A DNA stretch of 64,000 nucleotides, taken from assembly GCF_009604455.1 (NCBI RefSeq), contig NZ_WEGL01000002.1, positions 682,001 through 746,000 of the forward strand, in the 5' to 3' direction. Numbering within the stretch: position 1 is the stretch's first letter; each line of letters begins with the position of its first letter. A program made the translations under genes and the position numbers. The stretch is from Streptomyces sp. RB17 (GTDB lineage Bacteria; Actinomycetota; Actinomycetes; Streptomycetales; Streptomycetaceae). Below the pieces are notes generated by a model. The model was not told the origin of the DNA, did not search any database, and worked only from the letters and a program-made list of their open reading frames with translations. Below are positions 26,263 to 35,412 of this stretch, in pieces.

Positions 26263-27441
26263 TTACGCGCCCCAGCCGGCCTGCTGCCCGCCAACCCGCT
26301 CGGCAACGATCTTCTCGGCCCACCCCGACCGGCGGTACGCGGCAATGGGATCGGCATCCAACCCCATCTCCTCGCGAACCTCACGAAGCAGCGGCCGTAC
26401 ATCGGTGTTGTACGCATCCATGAGCACGGCGTTCGCCCCGAGCACATCCCCCGCGGCCTGCGCCGCGGCCAACGCCGACCGGTCGACCAGCAGCGCCTTC
26501 GCCGTGGCCTCCTGCACGTTCATCACGGAGCGGATGATCGCCGGAATCTTCGCCTCGATGTTGTGGCACTGATCGAGCATGAACGCGACGCCCGGCCCGA
26601 ACCCGCCCCCACCAACGACCTCGTACATGATCCGGAACAGCTGGAAGGGATCGGCCGCCCCGACCATCAGGTCGTCGTCGGCGTAGAACCGCGAGTTGAA
26701 GTCGAACCCACCGAGCTTCCCCTCCCGCAGCAGCGTCGCCACGATGAACTCGATGTTGGTCCCCGGCGCATGATGCCCGGTGTCGACCACGACCTGCGCC
26801 TTCGGGCCCAGCTTCAGACAGTGCGCGTACGCCGTCCCCCAGTCCGGCACATCGGTCGTGTAGAAGGCCGGCTCGAAGAACTTGTACTCCAGCAGCATCC
26901 GCTGCCCGTCCCCGAGCCGCTCGTACACCTCGGCCAGCCCCTCCGCGAGGCGGTCCTGCCGGGCCCGGATGTCGTCCTGCCCCGGATAGTTCGTCCCGTC
27001 CGCGAACCACAGCTTCAGATCGGCGGAGCCCGTCGCGTCCAGGATGTCGACGCACTCCAGCAGATGATCGAGCGCCTTTCGGCGCACCGCCGCGTCCGGA
27101 TGACAGATGCTGCCCAGCTTGTAGTCGTCGTCCTGGAAGGTGTTCGAGTTGATCGCACCGAGCCTCACCCCCCGCTCCTCGGCGAACTTGGCCAGCGCGG
27201 CGTAGTCCTCGACCCTGTCCCAGGGGATGTGCAGGGCAACGGTCGGCGCGACGCCGGTGAACGCGTGCACCGTGGCCGCGTCCTCGAGCTTCTCCTGCGG
27301 CGTCCGGGGCACACCGGCCTGCGCGAACACCTTGAAGCGCGTCCCCGAGTTCCCGTACGCCCACGACGGCGTCTCGACGGCCTGGGTCTTGAGCGCGGCC
27401 TTCACCGCGGCGAGGTCGGTCACTTCGGGCTCCTGTGGCAT
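26263..27441 (-). CDS. rhaI: L-rhamnose isomerase
   Basis: This 392-residue TIM-barrel isomerase converts L-rhamnose to L-rhamnulose. It matches the RhaI (Pseudomonas stutzeri) type by features such as [46 protein letters not shown] and [16 protein letters not shown], whose acids and His hold two divalent metals. ATG at 27441 is 20 bases downstream of the operator 27461-27472. It is first in the catabolic arm and divergent from the ABC importer. Confidence 0.94.
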   Translation of the reverse strand: MPQEPEVTDLAAVKAALKTQAVETPSWAYGNSGTRFKVFAQAGVPRTPQEKLEDAATVHAFTGVAPTVALHIPWDRVEDYAALAKFAEERGVRLGAINSNTFQDDDYKLGSICHPDAAVRRKALDHLLECVDILDATGSADLKLWFADGTNYPGQDDIRARQDRLAEGLAEVYERLGDGQRMLLEYKFFEPAFYTTDVPDWGTAYAHCLKLGPKAQVVVDTGHHAPGTNIEFIVATLLREGKLGGFDFNSRFYADDDLMVGAADPFQLFRIMYEVVGGGGFGPGVAFMLDQCHNIEAKIPAIIRSVMNVQEATAKALLVDRSALAAAQAAGDVLGANAVLMDAYNTDVRPLLREVREEMGLDADPIAAYRRSGWAEKIVAERVGGQQAGWGA

Positions 27442-27460
27442 CGGGCCTGAAAGGCTTTCG

Positions 27461-27508
27461 TGAAACGATTCAGAACGCGAAGCTATGAGCCCTCCGCAGG
27501 TGTGTCAA
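27461..27508 (-). promoter_or_regulatory. rhaI promoter and operator
   Basis: On the minus strand TTGACA (27503-27508) and TAGCTT (27480-27485) are spaced 17 bases, a consensus-like vegetative promoter. Just downstream lies the dyad TGAATCGTTTCA (27461-27472), placed to block a polymerase leaving the promoter. Its centre CG and size fit a LacI-family operator, presumably for the regulator at 34281-35306. Confidence 0.65.
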
Positions 27509-27552
27509 GCCCTGCGGCCAGGCCTGTTTTCCGTGACCCGGGAGTGGCCTTC

Positions 27553-27581
27553 GGCTATCGAAATTTTTTCGAGCGATAGCC
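27553..27581. promoter_or_regulatory. Central AT-rich dyad of the rhamnose divergon
   Basis: GGCTATCG and CGATAGCC form a perfect 8-bp inverted repeat with a 13-base AT-rich centre. Within it TCGAAA-TTT-TTTCGA (27558-27572) is a second perfect dyad. It directly precedes the -35 box of the importer promoter, a good position for an activator or a looping repressor site. Confidence 0.55.
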
Positions 27582-27582
27582 A

Positions 27583-27638
27583 TTGACGTGACATGTCTGC
27601 CATGCCTAACGTCCCGGCCATCCAGTTGAAACCTTTCA
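27583..27638 (+). promoter_or_regulatory. Rhamnose importer promoter and operator
   Basis: TTGACG (27583-27588) and TAACGT (27607-27612) are 18 bases apart. The dyad TGAAACCTTTCA (27627-27638), nearly the same as the one before rhaI (common form TGAAACSWTTCA), lies just after the expected transcription start. The same LacI-type regulator probably controls both arms. Confidence 0.6.
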
Positions 27639-27684
27639 CGACGCTGCGACGGCCTCTCCCGCCGACGCTGTCGAGGAGCCACCC

Positions 27685-29199
27685 ATGACCCACCCGTCCG
27701 AAACGGGACCGGCCCCGGTGCTGGCACTGAGGGACGTCGCCAAGTCCTTCGGCGCCGTACGCGCCCTGCGGGGCGTCTCCCTCGAACTGTTCGCCGGTGA
27801 GGTGCACGCCCTCGCCGGTGAGAACGGCGCGGGCAAGTCGACCCTGATCAAGACGCTTGCCGGAGTGCACCGTCCGGATGCCGGCCAGGTGCTGCTCGAC
27901 GGTGAGCCCGTCCAGTTCCACGGGCCCGGTGAAGCCCGCGACGCCGGGATCGCCGTGATCTACCAGGAGCCCACGCTCTTTCCCGACCTGTCGATCGCCG
28001 AGAACATCTTCATGGGCCGCCAGCCCCGGCGTGCGCTCGGCCGTATCGACCACAAGGCCACCCGCGACGCCACCGCCGCCCTGATGAAGCGGCTCGGCGT
28101 CGACCTCGACCCCGACCGCCCCGCACGCGGTCTGTCCATCGCCGACCAGCAGATCGTCGAGATCGCCAAGGCGCTCTCGTTCGACGCTCGGGTCCTGATC
28201 ATGGACGAGCCCACCGCGGCCCTCACCGGCAGCGAGGTCGCCCGGCTCTTCGGAGTCGTGCGCACCCTGCGCGAACAGGGTGCGGCGGTGCTGTTCATCT
28301 CCCACCGGCTGGAGGAGATCTTCGAGCTCTGCCAGAAGGTGACCACCCTGCGCGACGGCGCCCGGATCGCCGGCGAGCCGCTGGCCGGAATGACCGAGGA
28401 CGACCTGGTCCGCCGGATGGTCGGCCGCGACCTCGACGAGCTCTACCCCAAGCAGGCGGTGGAGCCGGGCGAGGTGGCCTTGAGCGTCCGCCGGCTGACC
28501 CGCGAGGGCGTCTTCACGGACGTCTCCTTCGAGGTGCGGCACGGTGAGATCGTCGGTGTCGCCGGGCTGGTCGGCGCCGGCCGTACCGAGGTCGCCCGCG
28601 CGGTGTTCGGCGTCGACCGCTGGGACGCCGGGGAGGTGGAGGTCGACGGCCGGAAGCTCACCAACGGCGCGCCGTCCACCGCGATGGCCGCCGGGCTCGC
28701 CCTCGTCCCCGAGGACCGGCGCGCGCAGGGCCTGGTGATGGACATGTCCATCGAGCGGAACATCGGCCTGACCGGGCTGCGGACGACCGTGCGGGCCGGG
28801 CTGGTGGACCGGGGTGCCGAGCGCAGCCGGTCGCTGGACTGGGCGCTGAAGCTCCAGGTGAAGTACGCCCGGATCGCCGACGCCGTCTCCACGCTCTCCG
28901 GCGGCAACCAGCAGAAGGTGGTCCTCGCCAAGTGGCTGGCCACCGACCCCAAGGTGCTGATCGTCGACGAGCCCACCCGGGGCATCGACGTCGGCACCAA
29001 GGCCGAAGTGCACCGGCTGCTGTCGCAGCTCGCCGCCGACGGGGTGGCGGTGCTGATGATCTCCTCCGACCTGCCGGAGATCCTCGGCATGGCCGACCGG
29101 GTGCTGGTCATGCACGAGGGCCGGCTCACCGCCGAGATCCCCCGTTCCGACGCCACCGAGGAGACCGTGATGGCCGCAGCCACCGGGAGGGCCGCGTGA
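27685..29199 (+). CDS. rhaT: Rhamnose ABC transporter ATPase (two nucleotide-binding domains)
   Basis: This 504-residue tandem ATPase has domain 1 with [24 protein letters not shown] and [11 protein letters not shown], and domain 2 with the degenerate first loop [31 protein letters not shown] and [14 protein letters not shown]. This is the usual asymmetry of the RbsA/XylG/RhaT class. ATG at 27685 follows GAGGAG. It is the first gene of the importer arm. The link to rhamnose is from context (rhaI/D/B divergent, mutarotase downstream). Confidence 0.92.
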   Translation: MTHPSETGPAPVLALRDVAKSFGAVRALRGVSLELFAGEVHALAGENGAGKSTLIKTLAGVHRPDAGQVLLDGEPVQFHGPGEARDAGIAVIYQEPTLFPDLSIAENIFMGRQPRRALGRIDHKATRDATAALMKRLGVDLDPDRPARGLSIADQQIVEIAKALSFDARVLIMDEPTAALTGSEVARLFGVVRTLREQGAAVLFISHRLEEIFELCQKVTTLRDGARIAGEPLAGMTEDDLVRRMVGRDLDELYPKQAVEPGEVALSVRRLTREGVFTDVSFEVRHGEIVGVAGLVGAGRTEVARAVFGVDRWDAGEVEVDGRKLTNGAPSTAMAAGLALVPEDRRAQGLVMDMSIERNIGLTGLRTTVRAGLVDRGAERSRSLDWALKLQVKYARIADAVSTLSGGNQQKVVLAKWLATDPKVLIVDEPTRGIDVGTKAEVHRLLSQLAADGVAVLMISSDLPEILGMADRVLVMHEGRLTAEIPRSDATEETVMAAATGRAA

Positions 29200-29371
29200 G
29201 CGACGCGCGCATCGAAACAGCCTGCGCGCAGCGCAGTCGCCTGAGGGCGGTGGCGGGAGACGGGCGGGACGCCGGGCCGCAGACAACGACGACGGCCGCG
29301 CCTCTGCGCGACGCCCGCGGAGACGGGGGTGCCCCCGGCCGAAGGCTGGGGGAGAACGAAAGGGGCGGAGC
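29200..29371 (+). repeat. Non-coding spacer with hairpin repeat inside the importer operon
   Basis: A 172-base gap separates rhaT from the first permease gene, although the other importer genes are tightly packed. Near its end, CCCCCGGCC-GAA-GGCTGGGGG (about 29333-29353, one G-U pair) can form a strong hairpin. Sequence of the type GGGGGTGCCCCC...GGCTGGGGG recurs widely between Streptomyces genes. It may modulate or partly terminate the transcript. Confidence 0.55.
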
Positions 29372-30442
29372 ATGACGGTGACCACGCCGAACCCCACCCC
29401 CCTCGCCGAGGTGCCCCGCTCCAGCGGCACCCGTCTGGTCGATCGCGTCTTCAAGATGCGCGAACTCGCCATCCTGGTCGTCTTCCTGGTGATGATCGCG
29501 GTCACGCAGGCGGGCAACAGCGAGTTCCTGTCCGAGCAGGGCATCAAGGACCTGCTGCTGAACGCGACCATCCTGGTCCTGGTCGCCACCGGCCAGTCGC
29601 TGGTGGTCATCACCCGCAACGTCGACCTGTCCGTCGGTTCCACCCTCGGCATCAGCGCCTTCGTCGCCGGCACCTATCTGCACGGCGGCGGCAACGCCGT
29701 CGTCGCGATCGTCCTCGCGGTGCTGCTCGGCATCGGCTTCGGCCTGGTGAACGGCCTGCTGGTCAGCCTCGGCCAGGTGCCCGCCCTCGTCGTCACCCTG
29801 GGCACGCTGTACATCATCCGCGGCATCGACTCCATCTGGGTCGGCTCCCGCCAGATCACCGCGGCCGACCTCCCCGCAGGCTTCGTCGACTTCGGCTCCG
29901 GCGGCATCTCCGCCGTGCCGTACCTGGCGCTCATCGCCCTCGCCGTACTGGTCGCCACCGCCTACTACCTCAAACACTTCGGCAGCGGCCGCGAGCTGTA
30001 CGCCCTCGGCTCCAACCCGGAGGCCGCCCGCCTCGCCGGCATCCCCGTCCGCAAGCGCATCCTGCTGGCGTACACCTTCTGCGGCGCTCTGGCCGGCCTC
30101 GCCGGAGCCATGTACCTGGCCCGGTTCGGCAATGTCGACTCCGGCACCGGAAACGGCTACGAACTCACCGTCGTCAGCGCGGTCGTCGTCGGCGGAGTCG
30201 TCTTCACCGGCGGCTCGGGAAGCGTGTACGGCGCCGCGCTCGGCGCCCTGCTGCTGACCTCCGTCAACAGTGTCCTGCCCGCGCTCGGCGTCAGCTCCGT
30301 GTGGGTCCTCGCCATCAACGGCGTGCTGCTCCTGCTGGCCATCGCCGTCGACCGGATCGTCGCGGTGCGGGTGGCGGCCGCCCTGAAGAAGAGGTCGGCT
30401 TCAGAGAAGTCCGCCGTACAGAAGGGGGAGGCTCGTGCCTGA
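29372..30442 (+). CDS. rhaP: Rhamnose ABC transporter permease 1
   Basis: This 356-residue inner-membrane protein of the BPD_transp_2 (RbsC-like) class has eight or more hydrophobic segments, the motif GQSLVVITRNVDLSVGSTLGISAF near the N-terminus and the EAA-like GSNPEAARLAGIPVRKRILLAY loop near residue 215. ATG at 29372 follows AAAGGGGCGGAG. Its C-terminus is Lys-rich (LKKRSASEKSAVQKGEARA), and its last codons overlap the start of permease 2 by eight bases. Confidence 0.9.
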   Translation: MTVTTPNPTPLAEVPRSSGTRLVDRVFKMRELAILVVFLVMIAVTQAGNSEFLSEQGIKDLLLNATILVLVATGQSLVVITRNVDLSVGSTLGISAFVAGTYLHGGGNAVVAIVLAVLLGIGFGLVNGLLVSLGQVPALVVTLGTLYIIRGIDSIWVGSRQITAADLPAGFVDFGSGGISAVPYLALIALAVLVATAYYLKHFGSGRELYALGSNPEAARLAGIPVRKRILLAYTFCGALAGLAGAMYLARFGNVDSGTGNGYELTVVSAVVVGGVVFTGGSGSVYGAALGALLLTSVNSVLPALGVSSVWVLAINGVLLLLAIAVDRIVAVRVAAALKKRSASEKSAVQKGEARA

Positions 30443-31424
30443 GTCCCTGACCCGTGCCGTCCGCTGGGACACGGTCGTCGGCGCCCTGCTGATCGTCCTG
30501 CTCCTGCTGTCCTTCTCCTTCGTCGACGGCTTCGGCAATGCCCTGAACCTGTCGTTCCTGATCGGCAACACCCTGCCCATCGCGCTGATCGCGCTGCCGA
30601 TGACACTGCTGGTCGTGTCCGGTGAGATCGACCTGTCGGTGGCCTCCACGGCCGGCCTGTCCGGCGCGGTGATGGGCAAGCTGTGGAACGAGGGCATGGC
30701 CATCGAGACGATCATCCCGCTGTGCCTGCTGCTCGGGGTGGCGTGCGGTCTGGTCAACGGCCTGCTGGTGACCAGGCTCGGACTGCCGTCCCTCGCCGTC
30801 ACCATCGGCACCCTCGCCGCCTACCGGGGCATCGCCCAGATCGTCCTCGGCTCCGACGCCGTGACCGACTTTCCCAGCCAGTACCTCGACTTCGCCGCCG
30901 GACGGCTGGGGAACTCGTTCCTCCCGCAGGCCTTCCTGCCCTTCCTGGTGCTGCTCGCCATCGCCGTCGTCGTCCTGCACGCCACTCCCTTCGGGCGGTC
31001 GCTGTTCGCGATCGGCGCCGGCGAGGAGGCCGCCCGGTTCGCCGGCATCCGGGTCAAGCGGGCCAAACTCCTGCTGTTCGTCGTCACCGGCTTCATGGCC
31101 TCCCTCACCGGAGTCTTCTGGGCCCTGCACTACGCCAGCGCCCGCTACGACAACGCCACCGGCCTCGAACTCTCCGTCGTCGCGGCGGTGTTGCTCGGGG
31201 GCATCGACTTCGACGGCGGCAAGGGCACACTCGGCGGCGCGATCGCCGGTGTGTTCCTGCTCGGCGCGCTGCAGAACGTGATGAGCCTCCTGAACGTCTC
31301 CGCCCAGTCGCAGATCGTCGTCACCGGCGTCCTGCTCGTCGTGTCCGTGCTCGGCCCCCGGGTCGCGCGCCAGATCTCCGTCGCGAGGGTGGGCCGTAGA
31401 GCGGCCTCGACTCCGACCTCGTAA
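30435..31424 (+). CDS. rhaQ: Rhamnose ABC transporter permease 2
   Basis: This 329-residue RbsC-like permease is paralogous to permease 1 (MTLLVVSGEIDLSVASTAGLSGA; GAGEEAARFAGIRVKRAKLLLF; LGGIDFDGGKGTLGGAIAGVFLLG). GTG at 30435 overlaps the preceding gene. The two permeases presumably heterodimerise with the two-domain ATPase. Confidence 0.9.
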   Translation: MPESLTRAVRWDTVVGALLIVLLLLSFSFVDGFGNALNLSFLIGNTLPIALIALPMTLLVVSGEIDLSVASTAGLSGAVMGKLWNEGMAIETIIPLCLLLGVACGLVNGLLVTRLGLPSLAVTIGTLAAYRGIAQIVLGSDAVTDFPSQYLDFAAGRLGNSFLPQAFLPFLVLLAIAVVVLHATPFGRSLFAIGAGEEAARFAGIRVKRAKLLLFVVTGFMASLTGVFWALHYASARYDNATGLELSVVAAVLLGGIDFDGGKGTLGGAIAGVFLLGALQNVMSLLNVSAQSQIVVTGVLLVVSVLGPRVARQISVARVGRRAASTPTS

Positions 31425-31455
31425 GCCCTCCCATCCTCGTAAAGGACCCTCCGCC

Positions 31456-32535
31456 ATGCGCAAGCCATCCCTCCGCCGCAGCTGCGCCGCCCTCGCCGCC
31501 GGCACCTCCCTCGCCCTCGCCCTCACCGCCTGTGGCGGCACCACCAAGAACGACGTCAAGAACGACGACAACTCCGCCGCCTCCGCCGGCAAGGCCGATC
31601 CGAACGCCGCCACCAAGAAGGGGCTCACCGTCGGTTTCCTGCCCAAGCAGGTGAACAACCCGTACTTCACCACCGCCGACAAGGGCGGCGAGAAGGCTCT
31701 CGCCGAACTCGGGTCCACGTACAAGGAGGTCGGCCCCTCCAGCGCCACCGACACCGCCGGGCAGGTGAGTTATGTCAACACGCTCACCCAGCAGCAGGTG
31801 AACGCGATGGCCGTCTCCGCGCAGGACCCGGGCGCCCTGTGCACCGCGCTGAAGCAGGCCATGAAGAACGGCATCAAGGTCGTCAGCTACGACTCCGACA
31901 CCACCCCCGGCTGCCGCAACGCCTTCGTCTCGCAGGCGTCCGCCGAGGACCTCGGCCGTACCGAGGTCCAGCTGCTCGCCCAGCAGATCGGCTACAAGGG
32001 CCAGATCGCGATCCTGTCCGCCGCCCAGACCGCCACGAACCAGAACACCTGGATCGGGTACATGAAGGACGAGCTGAAGGACCCGAAGTACAAGAACGTC
32101 AAGCTGGTCAAGATCGCGTACGGCAACGACGACGCCCAGCAGTCCTTCCAGCAGACCCAGGGCCTGCTCCAGCAGTACCCGAACCTGAAGGGCATCATCT
32201 CCCCGACCACCGTCGGCATCAAGGCCGCCGCCCAGTACCTGTCCGGCTCCAAGTACAAGGGCAAGGTCAAGCTGACCGGTCTCGGCACCCCGAACGACAT
32301 GCGCAAGTACGTCAAGAACGGCACCGTGGACGGCTTCGAGCTGTGGGACCCGGCCAAGCTCGGCGACCTCGCCGCCCGCACCGCAGTCGCACTGGCCTCG
32401 GGACAGATCACCGGCAAGGAGGGCGAGACCTTCAAGGCCGGCGGTACGACGTACACCATCGGCAAGGACGGTGTGATCAGCCTGGGCAAGCCGACCGTGT
32501 TCGACGCCAAGAACATCGACCAGTTCAACTTCTAG
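31456..32535 (+). CDS. rhaS: Rhamnose-binding lipoprotein
   Basis: The protein has 359 residues. Signal peptide MRKPSLRRSCAALAAGTSLALA is followed by a lipobox ending LTACG. The mature protein begins with a charged, Asn/Asp/Lys-rich linker, then VGFLPKQVNNPYFTTADKGGEKAL, a typical sugar-binding fold opening. Lys content is higher than in neighbouring genes, as in many secreted binding proteins. It lies 31 bases after the permease gene and before the mutarotase gene. Confidence 0.92.
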   Translation: MRKPSLRRSCAALAAGTSLALALTACGGTTKNDVKNDDNSAASAGKADPNAATKKGLTVGFLPKQVNNPYFTTADKGGEKALAELGSTYKEVGPSSATDTAGQVSYVNTLTQQQVNAMAVSAQDPGALCTALKQAMKNGIKVVSYDSDTTPGCRNAFVSQASAEDLGRTEVQLLAQQIGYKGQIAILSAAQTATNQNTWIGYMKDELKDPKYKNVKLVKIAYGNDDAQQSFQQTQGLLQQYPNLKGIISPTTVGIKAAAQYLSGSKYKGKVKLTGLGTPNDMRKYVKNGTVDGFELWDPAKLGDLAARTAVALASGQITGKEGETFKAGGTTYTIGKDGVISLGKPTVFDAKNIDQFNF

Positions 32536-32553
32536 GGAAGCGGGGTGTTGTTG

Positions 32554-32874
32554 ATGCAGCGCGTGTGTTTCCTGCTGAAGGTCAGGGCGGACCGTCTCGA
32601 CGAGTACCGTGAGCGGCACGCGGCCGTCTGGCCGGAGATGCTCGACGCCCTGAAGGCGACCGGCTGGCACAACTACTCGCTGTTCCTGCGCGAGGACGGC
32701 CTGCTCGTCGGCTACCTGGAGACCGAGGACTTCGCCGCCGCCCAGGCACGCATGGAGGCGACCGAGGTCAACGCGCGCTGGCAGGCGCGGATGGCGCCGT
32801 TCTTCGAGTCGCTGGACGGCGCCCGGCCCGACGAGGCCATGAAACCGCTCACGGAAATATTCCACCTGTCATGA
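32554..32874 (+). CDS. rhaM: L-rhamnose mutarotase
   Basis: This 106-residue dimeric ferredoxin-like enzyme interconverts alpha- and beta-L-rhamnose after uptake. QRVCFLLKVRADRLDEYRERHAAVWPEML and GWHNYSLFLREDGLLVGYLE are diagnostic; the His of RHAAVWPEM and the Tyr/Trp pairs form the active site. ATG at 32554 gives the usual length; an in-frame GTG at 32545, four bases after GGGAAG, is an alternative. Its stop overlaps the BNR_4 gene start (ATGA). Confidence 0.93.
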   Translation: MQRVCFLLKVRADRLDEYRERHAAVWPEMLDALKATGWHNYSLFLREDGLLVGYLETEDFAAAQARMEATEVNARWQARMAPFFESLDGARPDEAMKPLTEIFHLS

Positions 32875-34226
32875 CCGCCGCCGTAAGCGGGCTCGCGGCC
32901 CCCGGGATCACCCGGCTCGGCCGTACCCTCCTCGACGCCCGGGCCCTGTACTTCGTGTCGTACGACGGCCTCGTCAACAACAACTCCTTCCAGAAGAACG
33001 GCCTGTTCACCCACCGGGGCCGGCAGTACGCGGCCTGGTACTCGGCCGACCGCAGCGCGACCGTCGCCCGCCGCACCCCGGATGCGGGGGAGTGGGCGAC
33101 GGTGACCCTCGACCACCGGCTCAAGAGCGACGACTCCCACAACGTGATCGCGATGGGCGCCTCGCGGACCGACGGCCGGCTGCACCTGGTCATGGACGCG
33201 CACAGCGACGGCTTCTTCTACGTGAAGTCCGTCGCCGGCCTCCTCGACGGCGAGCCACCCTGGACCCCGGCCGCCTTCGGACCCGTACGGACCACCCTCG
33301 ACGGACTCGCGCTCACCCCGCGCTTCACCTACCCGCAGTTCGTCTCCACCCCCGAGGGCAGGCTCCAGCTCGGCTACCGGGCCGGGATCTCCGGCGACGG
33401 CCGCAACGCCCTCGCGGAGTACGACGGTTCGGCGTGGACTGCGCTCGGGCAGTGGAGCAGCTCGACGGGCACGTATTCCAGCGCGCACGGCTCCAGCACC
33501 GCCCGCAGCATGTACCTGCACGGCCTCGACTACGACACCCACGGCCGGCTGCACTGCTTCTTCACCTGGCGCGAGCGGAACGCCTCCGTGACGTGCAGCG
33601 GCGGCGGCCTGAGCAACCACGACACCGGTTACGTCGTCTCCGCCGACCGCGGGCGGACCTGGCGCAACGACGCCGGTGTGCTCGTGGGCACCACCGGCGG
33701 CCCGGACCAGGTCGCCGTGGACGGTCCCGGGCTGGTGGTGGACCCACTCCCACCCGACCACTGTCTGATGAACCAGGAGAGCCAGGCCGTCGACTCGGCC
33801 GGCCGGCCGCACGCCGTCATCAGTCACGTCCCCGGCCGCTTCGGGCCGTGCACCACGGACTACGCCGCCGACCGCAAGGCCCACGGGCGCGCCTTCCACC
33901 TCCGCAAGAACGCCTCCGGCACCTGGCAGAAGACCGAGATCCCGGTCCCGCTGAACTCCAGTCAGCGCACCAAGCTCGTCCTGGACCGGTACGACAACGC
34001 TTACGTGGTCCTTCCGTTCGGCCGGATCGCCGCCGCGTCCAAGGCCTCCGGGTACACCGACTGGACCCTGTTGTACGACGGCGGTGACCTGAACGCCTTC
34101 GGCGAGGTGGTGATCGACGAGACGCGGATCCGGTCGGACGGCGTCCTGTCCTTCATGTACCAGGAGAAGTCCACCGGTACGACGCCCTCGCCCCTGTACG
34201 TGGCCGACTTCGCGCTGCCGGCATGA
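32871..34226 (+). CDS. Cytoplasmic BNR_4-type beta-propeller, possible rhamnoside-acting hydrolase or lyase
   Basis: This 451-residue protein starts at ATG 32871, overlapping the mutarotase stop. It has no signal peptide. The sequence shows the BNR_4 pattern: NSFQKNGLFTHRGRQYAAWYSADRSATVARR, then LKSDDSHNVIAMGASRTDGRLHLVMDAHSDGFFY and later RFTYPQFVSTPEGRLQLGYRAG. The DSHN segment and the later His belong to the conserved face of this fold. The BNR_4 clan includes rhamnose-specific GH145 enzymes and ulvan lyases of PL24/PL25. Position in a rhamnose operon makes an intracellular action on rhamnosyl oligosaccharides attractive, but this is inference. Confidence 0.75.
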   Translation: MTAAVSGLAAPGITRLGRTLLDARALYFVSYDGLVNNNSFQKNGLFTHRGRQYAAWYSADRSATVARRTPDAGEWATVTLDHRLKSDDSHNVIAMGASRTDGRLHLVMDAHSDGFFYVKSVAGLLDGEPPWTPAAFGPVRTTLDGLALTPRFTYPQFVSTPEGRLQLGYRAGISGDGRNALAEYDGSAWTALGQWSSSTGTYSSAHGSSTARSMYLHGLDYDTHGRLHCFFTWRERNASVTCSGGGLSNHDTGYVVSADRGRTWRNDAGVLVGTTGGPDQVAVDGPGLVVDPLPPDHCLMNQESQAVDSAGRPHAVISHVPGRFGPCTTDYAADRKAHGRAFHLRKNASGTWQKTEIPVPLNSSQRTKLVLDRYDNAYVVLPFGRIAAASKASGYTDWTLLYDGGDLNAFGEVVIDETRIRSDGVLSFMYQEKSTGTTPSPLYVADFALPA

Positions 34227-34280
34227 CGGTAATGTGAAGGTCGTCCCGCCGCCCCTCATCTCCCTGGAGGTCTTCGCCCG

Positions 34281-35306
34281 ATGGCCCAGTCGGTGGGTAT
34301 CAAGGACGTCGCCCGTGCGGCCGGAGTGTCGGTGGGCACGGTGTCGAACGTCATCAACCGCCCGGACACCGTAGCGAGTGAGACCCGGGCGCGGGTGCTC
34401 TCCGCGATCGACCGGCTCGGCTACGTCCGCAGCGAGTCCGCGCGGCAGCTGCGCGCAGGCCGCAGCCGGATCATGGGCCTGCTCGTGCTCGACATGGGCA
34501 ACCCGTTCTTCGTGGACGTGGCACGGGGCGCCGAGCGGGCGGCCCGCGAGGCCGGGCTCGGCGTGATGGTGTGCAACAGCGCCCAGAACGCCGCCGAGGA
34601 GGCCGATTACCTGTCGCTCTTCGCCGAGCAGCGGGTGCGGGGCGTGCTGCTGACCCCGGCCGACGCCACCGGCCGCAACATCGAGACCTTCCGTCGGCAC
34701 GGCATCCCGTTCGTGCTGGTCGACCGGGTCGCCGAGGGCACCACCGAGTGCTCGGTGTCCGTGGACGACGTGGCCGGCGGCGCGCTCGCCGTCCGGCACC
34801 TGGTGGACGCGGGCCACCGCTCCATCGCCTACGTCAGCGGGCCGCCCGGGCTCAACCAGGTCCGGGACCGCCGTACCGGCGCCCTGAACGCCCTCGCGGA
34901 GGCCGGGCTCGGCCCCGAGGCGCTGCGCGAGCTGCCCACCGAACGCCTCGACGTGGCCGCCGGCCGCGACGCCGGCGCCCGTCTGCTGGGCCTCGCCGAC
35001 CGCCCCACCGCCGTGTTCTGCGCCAACGACCTGCTCGCCCTCGGTGTCCTGCAGGCCCTGTACGCCGCCGGGGTCACCGTCCCCGACGACCTCGCCATCG
35101 TCGGCTACGACGACATCGAGTTCGCGGCGGCCGCCGCCGTACCGCTGACCTCCGTACGGCAGCCCGCCGTCACCATGGGCGCCCTCGCCGCCGAACTGCT
35201 GCTGGAGGAGACCGAACAGGGCGAGGGCGGGAGCACGCACGAGCACCGCCGGGTGGTGCTCCAGCCGGAGTTGGTGGTGCGCCGTTCCAGCCTCGTGGCG
35301 CGCTGA
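34281..35306 (+). CDS. LacI-family transcriptional regulator of rhamnose genes
   Basis: This 341-residue regulator has an N-terminal helix-turn-helix and hinge (IKDVARAAGVSVGTVSNVINRPDTVASETRARV; GYVRSESARQLRAGRSR), then a periplasmic-binding-like effector domain (LLVLDMGNPFFVDVARGAE, VDDVAGGALAVRHLVDAGH, FCANDLLALGVL, IVGYDDIEFA). ATG at 34281 follows GGAGG. It is last in the importer arm, 55 bases after the BNR_4 gene. The dyads of form TGAAACSWTTCA between the two arms are its likely targets, with rhamnose or a derivative as inducer. Confidence 0.9.
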   Translation: MAQSVGIKDVARAAGVSVGTVSNVINRPDTVASETRARVLSAIDRLGYVRSESARQLRAGRSRIMGLLVLDMGNPFFVDVARGAERAAREAGLGVMVCNSAQNAAEEADYLSLFAEQRVRGVLLTPADATGRNIETFRRHGIPFVLVDRVAEGTTECSVSVDDVAGGALAVRHLVDAGHRSIAYVSGPPGLNQVRDRRTGALNALAEAGLGPEALRELPTERLDVAAGRDAGARLLGLADRPTAVFCANDLLALGVLQALYAAGVTVPDDLAIVGYDDIEFAAAAAVPLTSVRQPAVTMGALAAELLLEETEQGEGGSTHEHRRVVLQPELVVRRSSLVAR

Positions 35307-35412
35307 GCCGGGTGCTGACCGGAAGTTCAGTAAGAATCCATGATCCCCGGGCTGCGGGCCCGGTCATGTGCTGAACTGGGATCCGTCCGTACCGTCCGTC
35401 CCTGGAGACCCG

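Noticed and set aside
27505..29673. Open frame of 722 codons on the minus strand
   Set aside because: Lies opposite the rhamnose ATPase with clear Walker motifs; the minus frame lacks domain pattern and ribosome-binding site.
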